Source of the DNA: Ignavibacteriales bacterium
Lineage (GTDB): Bacteria; Bacteroidota; Ignavibacteria; Ignavibacteriales; Melioribacteraceae
Length of the DNA: 64,000 nucleotides
Reading direction: 5' to 3'
NCBI GenBank assembly: GCA_016177735.1
Contig: JACOUS010000003.1
Location: forward strand, 62,001 to 126,000
The position numbers were made by a program, and so were the translations under genes. Under the pieces are notes generated by a model that made no database searches, was not told the origin of the DNA, and was given only the letters and a program-made list of their open reading frames with translations. This document shows positions 27,213-36,648 of the stretch, piece by piece; position 1 is the stretch's first letter, and every line of letters begins with the position of its first letter.

Positions 27213-28103
27213 ATGCCGTATATAGGTGAAATCGCCGCATTAATTACAGCACTTTTGTGGTCGGGCACTTCGATTGCTTTTGCAGAAGCATCCAAACGTG
27301 TTGGACCAATGTACGTAAATGTAACACGAATGTTTTTTGCGGTTGTTTATCTCGCAATTACCATCGCTGTAATTGCAGCACCGCTTGATTTATCGTTAAC
27401 TCAATTTTTAAATCTTGCTGTCAGCGGATTTATCGGATTGGTTGTTGGCGATACATTTTTATTCAAAGCATATCGATTGATCGGCGCGAGAATCAGCATG
27501 CTGGTTATGTCTCTTGCGCCGGCAATTGCCGCTCTGCTTGCTTATTTTTTCTTGAACGAAACTCTTTCACTTCTTGGCATTGTTGGAATTTTTGTAACCA
27601 TCTTCGGCGTTGCTCTTGTTGTTCTGCAAAGAAGAGAAGTTCCTACTTCGGATTATAAGATTGATTACACCGGAATTTTTTATGCGTTCATCGGTGCGGT
27701 CGGGCAAGGAGTTGGATTGATCTTTGCAAAGTTTGCAATCAACGAAAGCGAGATCAATGCATTCAGCGCAACACTCACAAGAATTTTATCGGCGTTGATA
27801 ATAATTTATCCACTCGTGAAGATGACAAATCGCTACAACAATCCCGTTAAAGTTTTCAAGGAAAACAAAAAGGGATTAATCTACACGCTCGTTGGATCGA
27901 TCATCGGTCCGTATCTCGGAATTACTTTCAGTCTTATTTCTATCAGCCATACTAAAGTAGGGATTGCATCAACACTGATGGCAACAGTTCCGATAATGAT
28001 GCTGCCGCTTGTAAGGTTTTATTACAAAGAAAAACTTTCGTGGCTGTCTATTATTGGTGCATTTGTTGCTGTTGGCGGAGTAGCAATGTTGTTTATGAGA
28101 TAA
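27213..28103 (+). CDS. EamA/DMT-family transporter
   Basis: 296 residues with ten hydrophobic helices in two homologous halves, each with an EamA pattern (ALITALLWSGTSIAFAEASK at the start of the first; IFYAFIGAVGQGVGLIFAK at the start of the second). These inner-membrane proteins export amino acids or other metabolites. No neighbour indicates the substrate. It is followed by a 13-bp-stem hairpin shared with the convergent macro-domain gene. Confidence 0.87.
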   Translation: MPYIGEIAALITALLWSGTSIAFAEASKRVGPMYVNVTRMFFAVVYLAITIAVIAAPLDLSLTQFLNLAVSGFIGLVVGDTFLFKAYRLIGARISMLVMSLAPAIAALLAYFFLNETLSLLGIVGIFVTIFGVALVVLQRREVPTSDYKIDYTGIFYAFIGAVGQGVGLIFAKFAINESEINAFSATLTRILSALIIIYPLVKMTNRYNNPVKVFKENKKGLIYTLVGSIIGPYLGITFSLISISHTKVGIASTLMATVPIMMLPLVRFYYKEKLSWLSIIGAFVAVGGVAMLFMR

Positions 28104-28115
28104 ATAATTACAGCG

Positions 28116-28142
28116 TTGTGATCGCAAAGTTTGCGATCACAA
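28116..28142. terminator. Strong hairpin between convergent genes
   Basis: TTGTGATCGCAAA (28116-28128), one G, then TTTGCGATCACAA (28130-28142): a perfect 13-bp inverted repeat. It lies between the ends of the EamA and macro-domain genes. It lacks a T-tract, so it may be a repeat-derived bidirectional transcription barrier. Confidence 0.6.
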
Positions 28143-28155
28143 CAAGCTAACCATT

Positions 28156-28674
28156 TTAAGAATTATCTCGGGGTATTTTTTTATAAACCTCACAATCACT
28201 TTTGCTGAAGCACACAAAAATCACTTTCTCAATTGTTGTATCATTCATTAAAAATTTATTAACCGTACTAACGGCAATTTTTGTTGCACGTTCTATCGGA
28301 AAGGAATAAACACCGGTGCTGATTGCCGGGAATGCAACACTCTTAATTTCGTTTTCTGCTGCAAGCCGCAAAGAATTTCTGTAACAATTTGCAAGCAGAT
28401 TATCTTCATTGTTGTTTCCTCCGCGCCACACCGGTCCAACAGTGTGAATAACAAATTTAGCCGGTAAATCGTAACCCTTCGTAATTTTTGCTTCGCCGGT
28501 CGGGCATCCACCAAGAGTTCTACATTCTTCCAAAAGTTTTGGTCCGGCGGCGCGGTGAATGGCACCGTCAACACCGCCTCCGCCAAGCAAAGAAGTGTTT
28601 GCCGCGTTCACAATGGCATCCACTTTCAGCTTTGTGATGTCTCCTTGTACGATTTCAATTTTTGTATCGCTCAT
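28156..28674 (-). CDS. Macro-domain protein (O-acetyl-ADP-ribose deacetylase-like)
   Basis: 172 residues forming a single macro domain: [27 protein letters not shown] contains the ADP-ribose-binding loop with the conserved Asn and Asp; [12 protein letters not shown] and [14 protein letters not shown] complete the signature (YmdB/MacroD type). Such enzymes hydrolyse O-acetyl-ADP-ribose or remove mono-ADP-ribose from proteins. Single gene; no ADP-ribosyltransferase is nearby. Confidence 0.92.
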   Translation of the reverse strand: MSDTKIEIVQGDITKLKVDAIVNAANTSLLGGGGVDGAIHRAAGPKLLEECRTLGGCPTGEAKITKGYDLPAKFVIHTVGPVWRGGNNNEDNLLANCYRNSLRLAAENEIKSVAFPAISTGVYSFPIERATKIAVSTVNKFLMNDTTIEKVIFVCFSKSDCEVYKKIPRDNS

Positions 28675-28907
28675 AAATCCCTCGCATTGTTTGGCAGAGT
28701 GTCCTCATTTGATTTCTTAAAATCAGATAAATCGAATTTCCGTGCAACGATTTTTTCTGTGAACATTAAAAAAGGTGTCTTAATTTTTTTCAGATTCTCA
28801 TTGTGATACTCACGGATTTGAGTTTACACTCATTTTTTAGCTCCAATCTGCTTCTTAAGCGGCATCATTATTGCGAATATTGAGCGATAATAAAAAAGAA
28901 TTTTACC

Positions 28908-29321
28908 ATGCAGTTAATAGAAATTATAACCGACGTTCTGCTCTACGGCGGCTTTTTATTACTTATAGTCATTCTCGTTTCATTCTTCCTTTCAAGAACA
29001 AAAAGGGAAGAGCCGGCTGAAATCAAGAGAGTGGTTATTCATCAAAAATTACAAATGCCGCGCGTGATTAATTATGATCAGGCAATGATCCGGAATCAGG
29101 TACCAAATGCACCGCAGATACATTTCATAAATCATCAGAAAGAATTAAAGGTTGTTCGCAAACCTACTGTTACGGAACGGCAAGCACCGGAAAATATTTA
29201 TGAGCGTGAACGCGAGAAAACTTCCCCAAGAGTTACTAACGAAAACGGTCAGCGATACACTATTGTTAATGAAGAGCAGCAGAAGGGAAAGAAAGCGCGC
29301 GTAATAAATTTTTATCTATAG
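28908..29321 (+). CDS. Small single-pass membrane protein of unknown function
   Basis: 137 residues with one transmembrane helix at ~8-29 (VLLYGGFLLLIVILVSFFLS) and a basic, Gln- and Arg-rich cytoplasmic remainder that looks disordered (RQAPENIYEREREKTSPRV). No family recognised. A Rho-independent terminator follows. Confidence 0.6.
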   Translation: MQLIEIITDVLLYGGFLLLIVILVSFFLSRTKREEPAEIKRVVIHQKLQMPRVINYDQAMIRNQVPNAPQIHFINHQKELKVVRKPTVTERQAPENIYEREREKTSPRVTNENGQRYTIVNEEQQKGKKARVINFYL

Positions 29322-29372
29322 TATTTAATATGCCGACCTGAAAATTTTTTTAATGTTTCTTCCATGAAATAA

Positions 29373-29412
29373 AAAATCCCGTGTACTTTTATTGCACACG
29401 GGATTTATTTTT
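29373..29412. terminator. Rho-independent terminator
   Basis: AAAATCCCGTGTAC, short loop, GCACACGGGATTTATTTTTT. The stem ATCCCGTGT/ACACGGGAT ends in a T-rich run on the plus strand and is preceded by an A-run, so it also works for the convergent gene on the minus strand. Confidence 0.85.
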
Positions 29413-29465
29413 TGCCGCGACTTTGAAGGCTGCCAAAACCTTCAAGGTTCGGAAGTTCTAAAAAG

Positions 29466-31166
29466 TTACGCTTTCATTCTTTCGCCTTTTTCTTCTTTGA
29501 TGAAAATCCACGCAACAATTTTACCGATATCAATCGTTTCGAAATTATTCCAATATTTTTTTGTACGCACATGCATTGAGCTAGTATCGATCGGTTCGAT
29601 AGATTCGGCTTCTTTAACAATCGTATTCAATCTTTCTTGCCAAACTTTCATATTCCCTTCGCGCAAATCAAACCAGCCGTCGTGTGCCCACATATTTATA
29701 TTTTGAGGAGTAATGTCCAATTCGTTGTCGCCTCTAAATGGAGGAATTTTTACATCGTTGCCGCGAAGTAAAGATTTTCCATCGGGAAATAGAATCGGAA
29801 TTGCAATCGAAACAATTTCGTTTCTTAATTTGGGATTGTTCTTCAAATATTCGAAACATTTTTCGGAAAGAACTTTCGGAGACTGCTGTAAAATTTCTTT
29901 CATAGATCCGAAATTTAATTTCAGCAGATTAATTTCGTGCAGAAGTTTTGATAATCTGGGCGGACCGAGCAATTCAAAAGCAACGCTGTTTACGTTGTGA
30001 ATCTCTTCGAGTTCGGAAAGTTTTTCTACTGCTGCATGTTGCATAAATCCGGCACGGTAGCTTGGTTCCAAAGTAGCATTATCAAGTGCATTGATAATAT
30101 CATGCCCCGTATTGCCGCCGCGAATTTCTCTGATTGCGTCAACGGCAATTTCTTCCGGTGTAACATATTCCATTTGTCCTTGTGCAGTGATCGCTTCAAA
30201 CTCTCCGCGCGAAAATGTTCCGTTCTCGCCGGTATCAATAAAAACGGATTTCAAAGATTCACCGGTTGAATTAAATTTTTTATTCAGCTTCAATTCTAAT
30301 TTATCTTTTAACGTAACAGCCTGATCGGGAGAGATGTCATAAACTTCAATCGGCTTGCCGTGTTTTTTTATTTCGCCGAACTCGATTCGTTTCCATCCGA
30401 TTGCTGCAGTTGGTTTAATTTCTTTTGTGATTGCTCCTTCGGGCGTTCTTCCCATCAAAAATAAAAGGAGTGTGTGCGCACCGGCTACTGCCGATTTACT
30501 CAAAAGCACACGCGACGGTTTTTCTTCGCTGTGTGTGTAAGGAATGTTCAACCCCATTCCGCCGGTTCCGCTCGTTCCGATCTTTATATAAATTTTTGTC
30601 ATGGCTTCGTTCATAGAGTTATAAAGTATTTGCACGTGCCTGATTAATTGCGGAATGTACATTGTGCAAAGAAGCTTCTCCGTTTCGTCTGCCAATTCTT
30701 CAACGGCAGCTTGTTTTTCAATTGTCTTTTTAATTCTGTGATAAGTAGTGTAAACATCCTGATATGCAATGCCGGTTGCTGAGTTGATGCAGTCGATTAT
30801 TATTTCAGGTTTGTATTCCGCCAAAAGTTTGTAGATTGACGAACAGTGCAGAACTTCTTGGCTCAGGTCTTCCATTGTGTCTTTAATAAGAATTTTTCTT
30901 TTCACCGGATCTTCGAGCAAATCCAACCGGTTCATATCCTTGAAATCGTTACGGACAAAAATATTTCCCCACCACGGCACGAAATAATCATCGGGCAGAT
31001 TTGAAAATTCTTTTTTCAGTCTCTCAACTTCTTCTTCGGCTTCTTCTTTCTTTAATGAAGTAACAACAATTTTCTTCGGTTTTTCTGGAACAAGTTTTCG
31101 TATCACTGCATTTCCTACTAAGCCCCATCCTCCTAATACTAACACAGTTTTGTTTTGAATATCCAT
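29466..31166 (-). CDS. Large NAD(P)-binding protein, SDR-like N terminus
   Basis: 566 residues. The N terminus KTVLVLGGWGLVGNAVIRKL is a Rossmann GxxGxxG motif as in NAD-dependent epimerase/dehydratase proteins, followed by PEIIIDCINSATGIAYQDV and IGTSGTGGMGLNIPYTHSEE. The remaining ~350 residues contain no domain I can name. Proteins of this length and pattern are annotated as short-chain dehydrogenases in related genomes (from memory). No signal peptide. Isolated between two terminator regions; substrate unknown. Confidence 0.7.
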   Translation of the reverse strand: MDIQNKTVLVLGGWGLVGNAVIRKLVPEKPKKIVVTSLKKEEAEEEVERLKKEFSNLPDDYFVPWWGNIFVRNDFKDMNRLDLLEDPVKRKILIKDTMEDLSQEVLHCSSIYKLLAEYKPEIIIDCINSATGIAYQDVYTTYHRIKKTIEKQAAVEELADETEKLLCTMYIPQLIRHVQILYNSMNEAMTKIYIKIGTSGTGGMGLNIPYTHSEEKPSRVLLSKSAVAGAHTLLLFLMGRTPEGAITKEIKPTAAIGWKRIEFGEIKKHGKPIEVYDISPDQAVTLKDKLELKLNKKFNSTGESLKSVFIDTGENGTFSRGEFEAITAQGQMEYVTPEEIAVDAIREIRGGNTGHDIINALDNATLEPSYRAGFMQHAAVEKLSELEEIHNVNSVAFELLGPPRLSKLLHEINLLKLNFGSMKEILQQSPKVLSEKCFEYLKNNPKLRNEIVSIAIPILFPDGKSLLRGNDVKIPPFRGDNELDITPQNINMWAHDGWFDLREGNMKVWQERLNTIVKEAESIEPIDTSSMHVRTKKYWNNFETIDIGKIVAWIFIKEEKGERMKA

Positions 31167-31342
31167 GATGCCTCTTCTCGATTTTTGGATAAATTTGTAT
31201 CAGCAAGTTACAGCTTGCTGTTTTGCTCTGCAAGGAATTTAGTTTAGCCAAAAGCGTGATAATTATGGCTGGTTAATTGATAAAGGAACTCGTCTTTCTT
31301 AAATTTGCACACCAAATTTTTAAAGAAAAATCGGCGGTATAA

Positions 31343-31816
31343 ATGAGAATTTGCGACATCTTAAAACAAGAGAAAATAATTTCTTCGATGAAAAGCAGAG
31401 ACAAGAATGAAATTATTAACGAATTAATTAACATATTTAAAGATGATGAGAGAGTTGTTAACATAGAATCGATGAGAGATGCGGTTCATGAACGTGAGAA
31501 AATCATGTCAACCGGCGTTGGAAAAGGTTTTGCAATACCGCACGCAAAAACAAACAGTGTGAACGATATTGTTGCCGCTTTCGGTAAAATTGATGAGCCG
31601 ATTGATTTCCAAGCTCTTGACGGACAGCCTGTTAATCTTGTTTTTTTACTTGTCGGCAAAGAAAATTTGGTTGGACCGCACATTAAACTGCTGAGCAGAA
31701 TTTCCAGAATGATGAACAAAGAAGAATTTAGAGAATCACTTCTGAAAGCACAAACCGCCGAAGAGATGTACAATCTTTTTGAGAACGAAGAAAAACAATA
31801 CTTTGAATTAACTTAA
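31343..31816 (+). CDS. PTS sugar transporter subunit IIA (PtsN/fructose type)
   Basis: 157 residues of the EIIA-fructose/mannitol fold. The phosphorylated His is in GVGKGFAIPHAKTNSVNDI, and VNLVFLLVGKENLVGPHIKLLSRISR is also characteristic. No other PTS component is nearby, which points to a regulatory nitrogen-PTS role (PtsN-like) more than sugar import. It lies 16 bases ahead of hisS on the same strand. Confidence 0.87.
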   Translation: MRICDILKQEKIISSMKSRDKNEIINELINIFKDDERVVNIESMRDAVHEREKIMSTGVGKGFAIPHAKTNSVNDIVAAFGKIDEPIDFQALDGQPVNLVFLLVGKENLVGPHIKLLSRISRMMNKEEFRESLLKAQTAEEMYNLFENEEKQYFELT

Positions 31817-31832
31817 TACCGGATACTATTAA

Positions 31833-33095
31833 ATGATAAAAGCCGTTACCGGAACAAAAGATATTTTGCCCGCCGATATACCTTACTGGAGACATCTCGA
31901 AAATATTGTTACCGCTACAATGACGAGATTCAACTATAAAGAAATTCGTACGCCGGTATTTGAGGATACATCTCTTTTTGCCCGCGGCATCGGCGAAAGT
32001 ACCGATATTGTTAGCAAGGAAATGTACACATTTATCGATCGGGGTGGCGCGAGTTTAACTCTAAAACCGGAAATGACTGCCGGTGTTGTGCGTGCTTTTG
32101 TTGAACATTCACTCGATAAAAAACAAAGTTTGAATAAGCTCTTTTATATTTCGCCGATGTTCCGGCAAGAAAGACCGCAAGCCGGAAGGTTTAGACAGTT
32201 CCATCAATTTGGCGCCGAAGCATTGGGCAGCAACGATCCCTTGCTCGATGCCGAAATGATAATTATTGCATATGATATTTTTGTTCAGCTTGGCTTGAAA
32301 AATTTGAGCGTTAAAATTAACTCGCTCGGCGTGCCGGAATCGCGCGAGAAGTATAAAAAAATATTGCGCGAATTTTTACTGCCGCATTTCGAACAGTTGA
32401 CAAACGAAAGCAAGAAAAGATTCGATACGAACATTCTTAGAATTTTTGACAGCAAAGAAGGGCAAGATCAAAAAATTTTGGTAAATGCGCCGCTCTTGAT
32501 TGAACATCTCGATAATGAAAGTCTCGAACATTTTGAAAAAGTAAAATCAGCGCTTTTATCTTCGAACATTCCTTTTGAGATTGATCCGAAACTTGTGCGA
32601 GGATTGGATTATTACACTCACACAACTTTCGAAGTTGTAAGCGGCAGTGTCGGTTCGCAAAGCGCACTCTGCGGCGGTGGAAGATATAATTTGCTCGTTA
32701 AAGAATTGGGCGGACCCGATATTCCCGGTGTTGGATTTGCTTCGGGAATTGAACGCGTTTTGCTCGCGTGCGAAAATGAAAAATCTTTACAAACAAGCGC
32801 CGATCAAATCGATATTTATCTCGTAACTATAGAGAAAAACCTTTCTTCATTTGCATACAAAACCGCAGTTGAGCTGCGCAGAAAAGGTTCACTTGTGGAA
32901 ATGGATTATTTATCGAGAAGCGTTAAAGCACAAATGCGCGAAGCAAATAAATTCAATGCAAAATATGTTTTGATGATTGGCGGCGATGAGTTTGCAAAAG
33001 GTGTTTTACTGTTAAAAAACATGTCTTCGGGCGAACAAATGGAAATTATGAAAGAGGATTTTGACAAGATTCTTTCAACAGTGAAAGGAAAATAA
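31833..33095 (+). CDS. hisS: Histidine--tRNA ligase
   Basis: 420 residues, full class II synthetase. Motif 1 region YKEIRTPVFEDTSLFARGIG; TLKPEMTAGVVRAFVEH; motif 2 MFRQERPQAGRFRQFHQFG; the histidine-specific LVRGLDYYTHTTFEVV; motif 3 GVGFASGIERVLL; and a C-terminal anticodon-binding domain (~325-420). It charges tRNA-His in the cytoplasm. The following gene starts at the base after its stop codon. Confidence 0.97.
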   Translation: MIKAVTGTKDILPADIPYWRHLENIVTATMTRFNYKEIRTPVFEDTSLFARGIGESTDIVSKEMYTFIDRGGASLTLKPEMTAGVVRAFVEHSLDKKQSLNKLFYISPMFRQERPQAGRFRQFHQFGAEALGSNDPLLDAEMIIIAYDIFVQLGLKNLSVKINSLGVPESREKYKKILREFLLPHFEQLTNESKKRFDTNILRIFDSKEGQDQKILVNAPLLIEHLDNESLEHFEKVKSALLSSNIPFEIDPKLVRGLDYYTHTTFEVVSGSVGSQSALCGGGRYNLLVKELGGPDIPGVGFASGIERVLLACENEKSLQTSADQIDIYLVTIEKNLSSFAYKTAVELRRKGSLVEMDYLSRSVKAQMREANKFNAKYVLMIGGDEFAKGVLLLKNMSSGEQMEIMKEDFDKILSTVKGK

Positions 33096-33608
33096 TTGTC
33101 GTTACGCAGACCAAAAGAAATTCCTAAAATTCCGAAAACCAGAAAGAAGAAAGCACACGCTGCTTTAACGGCGATCCCGCTTAAAAAACCCGATAAACTT
33201 GAGTACATCTGCAAAGCTTATTACAAGTATGATGAAAAACTTCAGAAGCAGTTTTGTGTTTTTGAAATAGAAACTGTTGTAGAGTTTACAAGTTTTGCAT
33301 ATGAAATTTCTGTTGATCTAATCCGCGAAAAAAATATTTTCTATTTCATCATTACCGGCTTGAAAGCAAAAATGGATGCCGTGCCGAATATCCAGCCGGC
33401 ACGCCAGGAATTGTTTTTCGAAGATTTGATCGGAGATTACACAATCAATGTTTTGAAACAAGATGGCGCAATCAATTCTGCCGATTATCATTTCAACATT
33501 TTCAAAAAAGAAATTCTGCTGAAAAAAGAATACAAACCCAAAAAGAAAAACAACCGCCTCTTTTGCAAATTTGAAGTTGCAAACGATGAGTTTACATTTT
33601 CGGAATAA
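33096..33608 (+). CDS. Hypothetical protein directly after hisS
   Basis: 170 residues beginning at TTG 33096, the base after the hisS stop. The N terminus is very basic (RRPKEIPKIPKTRKKKAHA) and the rest forms alternating strands (FCVFEIETVVEFTSFAYEIS, YTINVLKQDGAINSADYHFN) with a basic C-terminal patch. It could bind nucleic acid, but no family is recognised. The coupling to hisS and the rlmB gene 35 bases downstream suggest a translation-related transcript. Confidence 0.62.
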   Translation: MSLRRPKEIPKIPKTRKKKAHAALTAIPLKKPDKLEYICKAYYKYDEKLQKQFCVFEIETVVEFTSFAYEISVDLIREKNIFYFIITGLKAKMDAVPNIQPARQELFFEDLIGDYTINVLKQDGAINSADYHFNIFKKEILLKKEYKPKKKNNRLFCKFEVANDEFTFSE

Positions 33609-33643
33609 AATTCTGTCCGTGCTAAATACGGAAAGAGGAAATT

Positions 33644-34372
33644 GTGAATAAAATTTACGGACGTAAATCAGTACTTGAAGCAATTAATGCCGGTGTCGAA
33701 CTCGAAGTAATTTATGTTGCCTTCGGGCAGCACGGAGATGTTATTCACAAAATTTTTTCTGCCGCAAAAAAAAATGAAATTAAAATCACACAACTTTCCC
33801 AGCAGAAATTCGAGCCGCTTGCCGAAGGCTTGAACTCGCAAGGCGTCGTTGCTATAAAGATTTCCCACAAATATTTTGATGTTGATGATTTAATTGCCTC
33901 ATCAAAAAAATCAAAATACCCTTTATTGTTACTGCTCGATTCAATTCAAGATCCGCACAATCTTGGCGCAATTTTAAGAACTGCAGAATGTGCCGGAGTT
34001 GACGGCGTAATCGTAACAACAAATCAAAGTGCGCCTATTACCGGAACAGTAGAAAAAATTTCTGCCGGCGCAGTTTCACATCTTAAAATTGCCAAAGTAT
34101 CCAATCTCAATAATCTTATCCGCGAACTTAAAGAAAACGGATTCTGGATGATCGGAAGCTCACTTCAAAATGCAAAAGAATATCAGCAAGTCGATTACAA
34201 AATTCCGACTGCGCTTGTTTTGGGCAATGAAGAAAAAGGAATCCGCAGATTGATTGCCGAGAATTGCGACATGCTTGTAAAAATTCCAATGCACGGCAAA
34301 GTTGATTCACTCAATGTTTCTGTTGCCGCCGGCGTTTTACTCTTTGAAATTGGACGGCAGCGACTTATCTAA
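33644..34372 (+). CDS. rlmB: 23S rRNA (guanosine-2'-O)-methyltransferase RlmB-like (TrmH/SpoU family)
   Basis: Starts with GTG at 33644 after AGAGGA. 242 residues: an N-terminal L30e-like RNA-binding domain (MNKIYGRKSVLEAINAGVEL) and a SPOUT methyltransferase domain with motif 1 LLDSIQDPHNLGAILRTAEC, motif 2 LVLGNEEKGIRRL and motif 3 IPMHGKVDSLNVSVAAGVLLFE, which form the SAM-binding knot. RlmB methylates Gm2251 in 23S rRNA. It is the last host gene before the prophage. Confidence 0.92.
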   Translation: MNKIYGRKSVLEAINAGVELEVIYVAFGQHGDVIHKIFSAAKKNEIKITQLSQQKFEPLAEGLNSQGVVAIKISHKYFDVDDLIASSKKSKYPLLLLLDSIQDPHNLGAILRTAECAGVDGVIVTTNQSAPITGTVEKISAGAVSHLKIAKVSNLNNLIRELKENGFWMIGSSLQNAKEYQQVDYKIPTALVLGNEEKGIRRLIAENCDMLVKIPMHGKVDSLNVSVAAGVLLFEIGRQRLI

Positions 34373-34388
34373 GCGTTTGAACGACCAC

Positions 34389-34430
34389 TACTATAAATAT
34401 GTTACTCAAATAATACTATAAATGAGTAAT
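34389..34430. repeat. Direct and inverted repeats at the host/prophage junction
   Basis: TACTATAAAT occurs twice (34389-34398 and 34414-34423). TTACTCA (34402-34408) is matched by its reverse complement TGAGTAA (34423-34429). The cluster sits immediately after rlmB, in the 185 bases before the first phage gene. It could be a terminator-like hairpin for rlmB or part of the prophage end; the sequence alone does not decide. Confidence 0.4.
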
Positions 34431-34557
34431 AACCGGCGCGAAAAACGAGAAAAATTTCCATTTGGATAGAGAACTGATCTGCTACCTAAAGTCTGCCTTT
34501 AAAGCATACTTTATTAACTCGCAATTAAGAGCCTTTTAACCGACCTAAAAACTCCAT

Positions 34558-34791
34558 TTATTCTACAAGTGTACCCAGTCCAAGATTGTTAAGTTGGGTT
34601 ATTACGTTTGCTGGTGTATCGGTGAAGTTATATGTGTCGGTCACAGTTTGTGTTGCCGGATTAGTTGGTAGGTTAATATTTCTGCTAACATTTACATGTA
34701 AGCTAATCTTTCCGCCATCAACTGCAGTAGCGTTGATATTTGCGGAAAGATTACCTGAACCAAGTGAAAGGTTTGTTAAATCTAATTTCAT
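34558..34791 (-). CDS. Small phage protein at the end of the tail operon
   Basis: 77 residues, preceded by GAGGAG at a proper distance. The sequence (MKLDLTNLSLGSGNLSANIN, later NLPTNPATQTVTDTYNFTDT) is rich in Thr, Asn and Leu, like beta-structured virion or fibre accessory proteins. No family recognised. Last gene of the leftward late operon. Confidence 0.6.
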   Translation of the reverse strand: MKLDLTNLSLGSGNLSANINATAVDGGKISLHVNVSRNINLPTNPATQTVTDTYNFTDTPANVITQLNNLGLGTLVE

Positions 34792-34838
34792 TTTTTTTAC
34801 TCCTCTTCTAAACGATTATTGAAACTGTCTTAACTCCC

Positions 34839-35057
34839 TCAAAAACTCTCATTAACCGGCGTAACAACTTCGCGGGTTTTCGAGTTGTTGAACACGGCTT
34901 TCACGACCTCTCTTTGTTCGGCTTCTGGCTTCAGCAAGTTTTCTGCTCCGATACCAACTTTATGAATAGTCCCGTCATCTTCAACAATCCTGTAAATAAT
35001 GTCAATCAGTTCATTGTTGGAATTGTAGTATTCTTTGCGCTCTGTTATTGTTGCCAT
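34839..35057 (-). CDS. Small hypothetical phage protein
   Basis: 72 residues after an AGAGGA ribosome-binding site. The sequence ATITERKEYYNSNNELIDII and VEDDGTIHKVGIGAENLL suggests a small beta-rich domain. It lies eight bases after the fibre gene and is likely co-expressed with it; function unknown. Confidence 0.6.
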   Translation of the reverse strand: MATITERKEYYNSNNELIDIIYRIVEDDGTIHKVGIGAENLLKPEAEQREVVKAVFNNSKTREVVTPVNESF

Positions 35058-35065
35058 AATTTCCT

Positions 35066-35875
35066 CTAAATTTTATACAACCGTAAATATGAACCTTTGA
35101 ATAATATTGTACCTGTTGTATTTGCTGCATATTGTGCCCATTTAATTTGCAGATTCATTGTCCCATAAGTTCCAGTGGTTAGCACACCTCTAATCCTAAA
35201 GGTGCGTCCGGTTTGCATTATCGATGAATTCCACCAGTTCCAGTTTGGGATTGAACTACTGCCAATAGCAGTGGTTAAATCTCGATAATATCCATAATTG
35301 GAATCATTTTCTAAAGCCACACCAGAAATGGTTGAAACACCCTTGAACTGTGCGTCACCACCAGGTAAATCCCAATTAACTTGTAAACCATTTTGCACAG
35401 ATTGCCCATACAAAAATAAATCAAAACAATAACTTGTCGAGAACGGCAAGTTAGTTAATAATAAATGATCATCGTTTTGTAAAGTAGCGCTGTTTGTGAC
35501 AGTTTCATCTACGATTTTTATTTTTTCTAACGGCAGCCCTGCTAAGCCGCCGAGTACCGTTAGCTGGTTTACGATCTCAACATTATTACCCGGTTTAATA
35601 CGCAAAGCATCTGCACCTTGCAAGCCGAAAGCAATCATTGTATTAGTAGATGTTGTTAACAACGCTTTCTTTGTTGCCGCACCGGGTGCAGAGATATTGA
35701 CTTTAAGATCTTGATCAATGCCGTTCGAACAATTTAGAATATCGCCTTCGCCGCGTGCATCTATTACCGCCAATGGATTATCTGTTCCGATACCGATTGC
35801 AGTACCGATCGGTGAAAGCAGAGACTTGATCTTTGCAAGCGTTAGATTAATCCATTTGTCATTAAGTAGGGACAC
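35066..35875 (-). CDS. Probable tail fibre protein
   Basis: 269 residues starting with GTG at 35875 after GAGAGG. The N terminus SLLNDKWINLTLAKIKSLLS resembles the virion-attachment helix of fibres, followed by GTAIGIGTDNPLAVIDARGE, a phrase common in trimeric fibre shafts. The C-terminal half (~130-269) is beta-rich with many aromatic and Asn residues and is likely a receptor-binding head. It is the second of two fibre-like genes. Confidence 0.65.
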   Translation of the reverse strand: MSLLNDKWINLTLAKIKSLLSPIGTAIGIGTDNPLAVIDARGEGDILNCSNGIDQDLKVNISAPGAATKKALLTTSTNTMIAFGLQGADALRIKPGNNVEIVNQLTVLGGLAGLPLEKIKIVDETVTNSATLQNDDHLLLTNLPFSTSYCFDLFLYGQSVQNGLQVNWDLPGGDAQFKGVSTISGVALENDSNYGYYRDLTTAIGSSSIPNWNWWNSSIMQTGRTFRIRGVLTTGTYGTMNLQIKWAQYAANTTGTILFKGSYLRLYKI

Positions 35876-35893
35876 TATAACCTCTCATTATGC

Positions 35894-36634
35894 CTATGCA
35901 AGTTTCGAATAACTAATTCGCAACACATCACCGGCTTCGAGCAGTACATCAAGACCGAGACCAGACCAGCTTACTTCCTTCGTCGCAGTATTAACCGAAA
36001 AATCTGCACCGTTATCTTGTGCACATCCGCCGACTACATCGAGCTTAACATAACTTGCATTCACGGGTGTGTATGTCATTGTCACTTTTTTGTCTGTAAT
36101 GTTCTGCGCTGTTAGCGTGAATTCTTCAACTACATCTTGTTCCGACTGTGCGATACCACCTATATCGAGCCATGTTGTTGTGGTCGGGTCGTAGGTGTAT
36201 GTTCTGTCGTTCGACTTCAGCACAAGTGTCCACCCGTCTTCCGGCGGTGTGTAAGTTGTAACTCCATCCTTATACTGATAAATGTAATTTTGATTCACAC
36301 CATCAGTTACAATGTAACGATCACCGCTCAGCGGAGTAAGCAAATTTATTTCTGCTTGCGTTTTGAAATCGATCGCCGGTTCTTTCCATTTCAAACCGGC
36401 TATTGCATTGTCAACATAAGTAATAGATGCTTTTTGCGAAAGCTCATTTGATACCTTTGATGAACTCCAAAGATTGTCAGCCGCAGTGGTTGTATCGTTT
36501 ACTTTCACTTCAAGACCGTCAACTGTTTTCTGCATTACACCGCCGCTTTTTATCTTTACTTCCACTTCTTTTGAGGCGTTGGTTTTCAGTGTTTCTGCGT
36601 TCTTCTTTACGAACCTTCCATCAATGATCGACAT
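35894..36634 (-). CDS. Tail fibre/baseplate adaptor-like protein
   Basis: 246 residues after AAGGAG. The segment DGLEVKVNDTTTAADNLWSS and VSNELSQKASITYVDNAIAG is typical of fibre proteins with a short coiled-coil trimeriser. A middle domain (~80-165; GDRYIVTDGVNQNYIYQYKD, PPEDGWTLVLKSNDRTYTYD) looks like the DUF2793-type carbohydrate-facing domain. The C terminus is a beta strand-rich cap. Likely part of the host-recognition tip. Confidence 0.65.
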   Translation of the reverse strand: MSIIDGRFVKKNAETLKTNASKEVEVKIKSGGVMQKTVDGLEVKVNDTTTAADNLWSSSKVSNELSQKASITYVDNAIAGLKWKEPAIDFKTQAEINLLTPLSGDRYIVTDGVNQNYIYQYKDGVTTYTPPEDGWTLVLKSNDRTYTYDPTTTTWLDIGGIAQSEQDVVEEFTLTAQNITDKKVTMTYTPVNASYVKLDVVGGCAQDNGADFSVNTATKEVSWSGLGLDVLLEAGDVLRISYSKLA

Positions 36635-36648
36635 GATTTTTCTCCTTC

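Noticed and set aside
29392-30616. Several plus-strand frames opposite the NAD-binding gene
   Set aside because: Shadow frames of a long, well-formed minus-strand coding sequence; no ribosome-binding sites.
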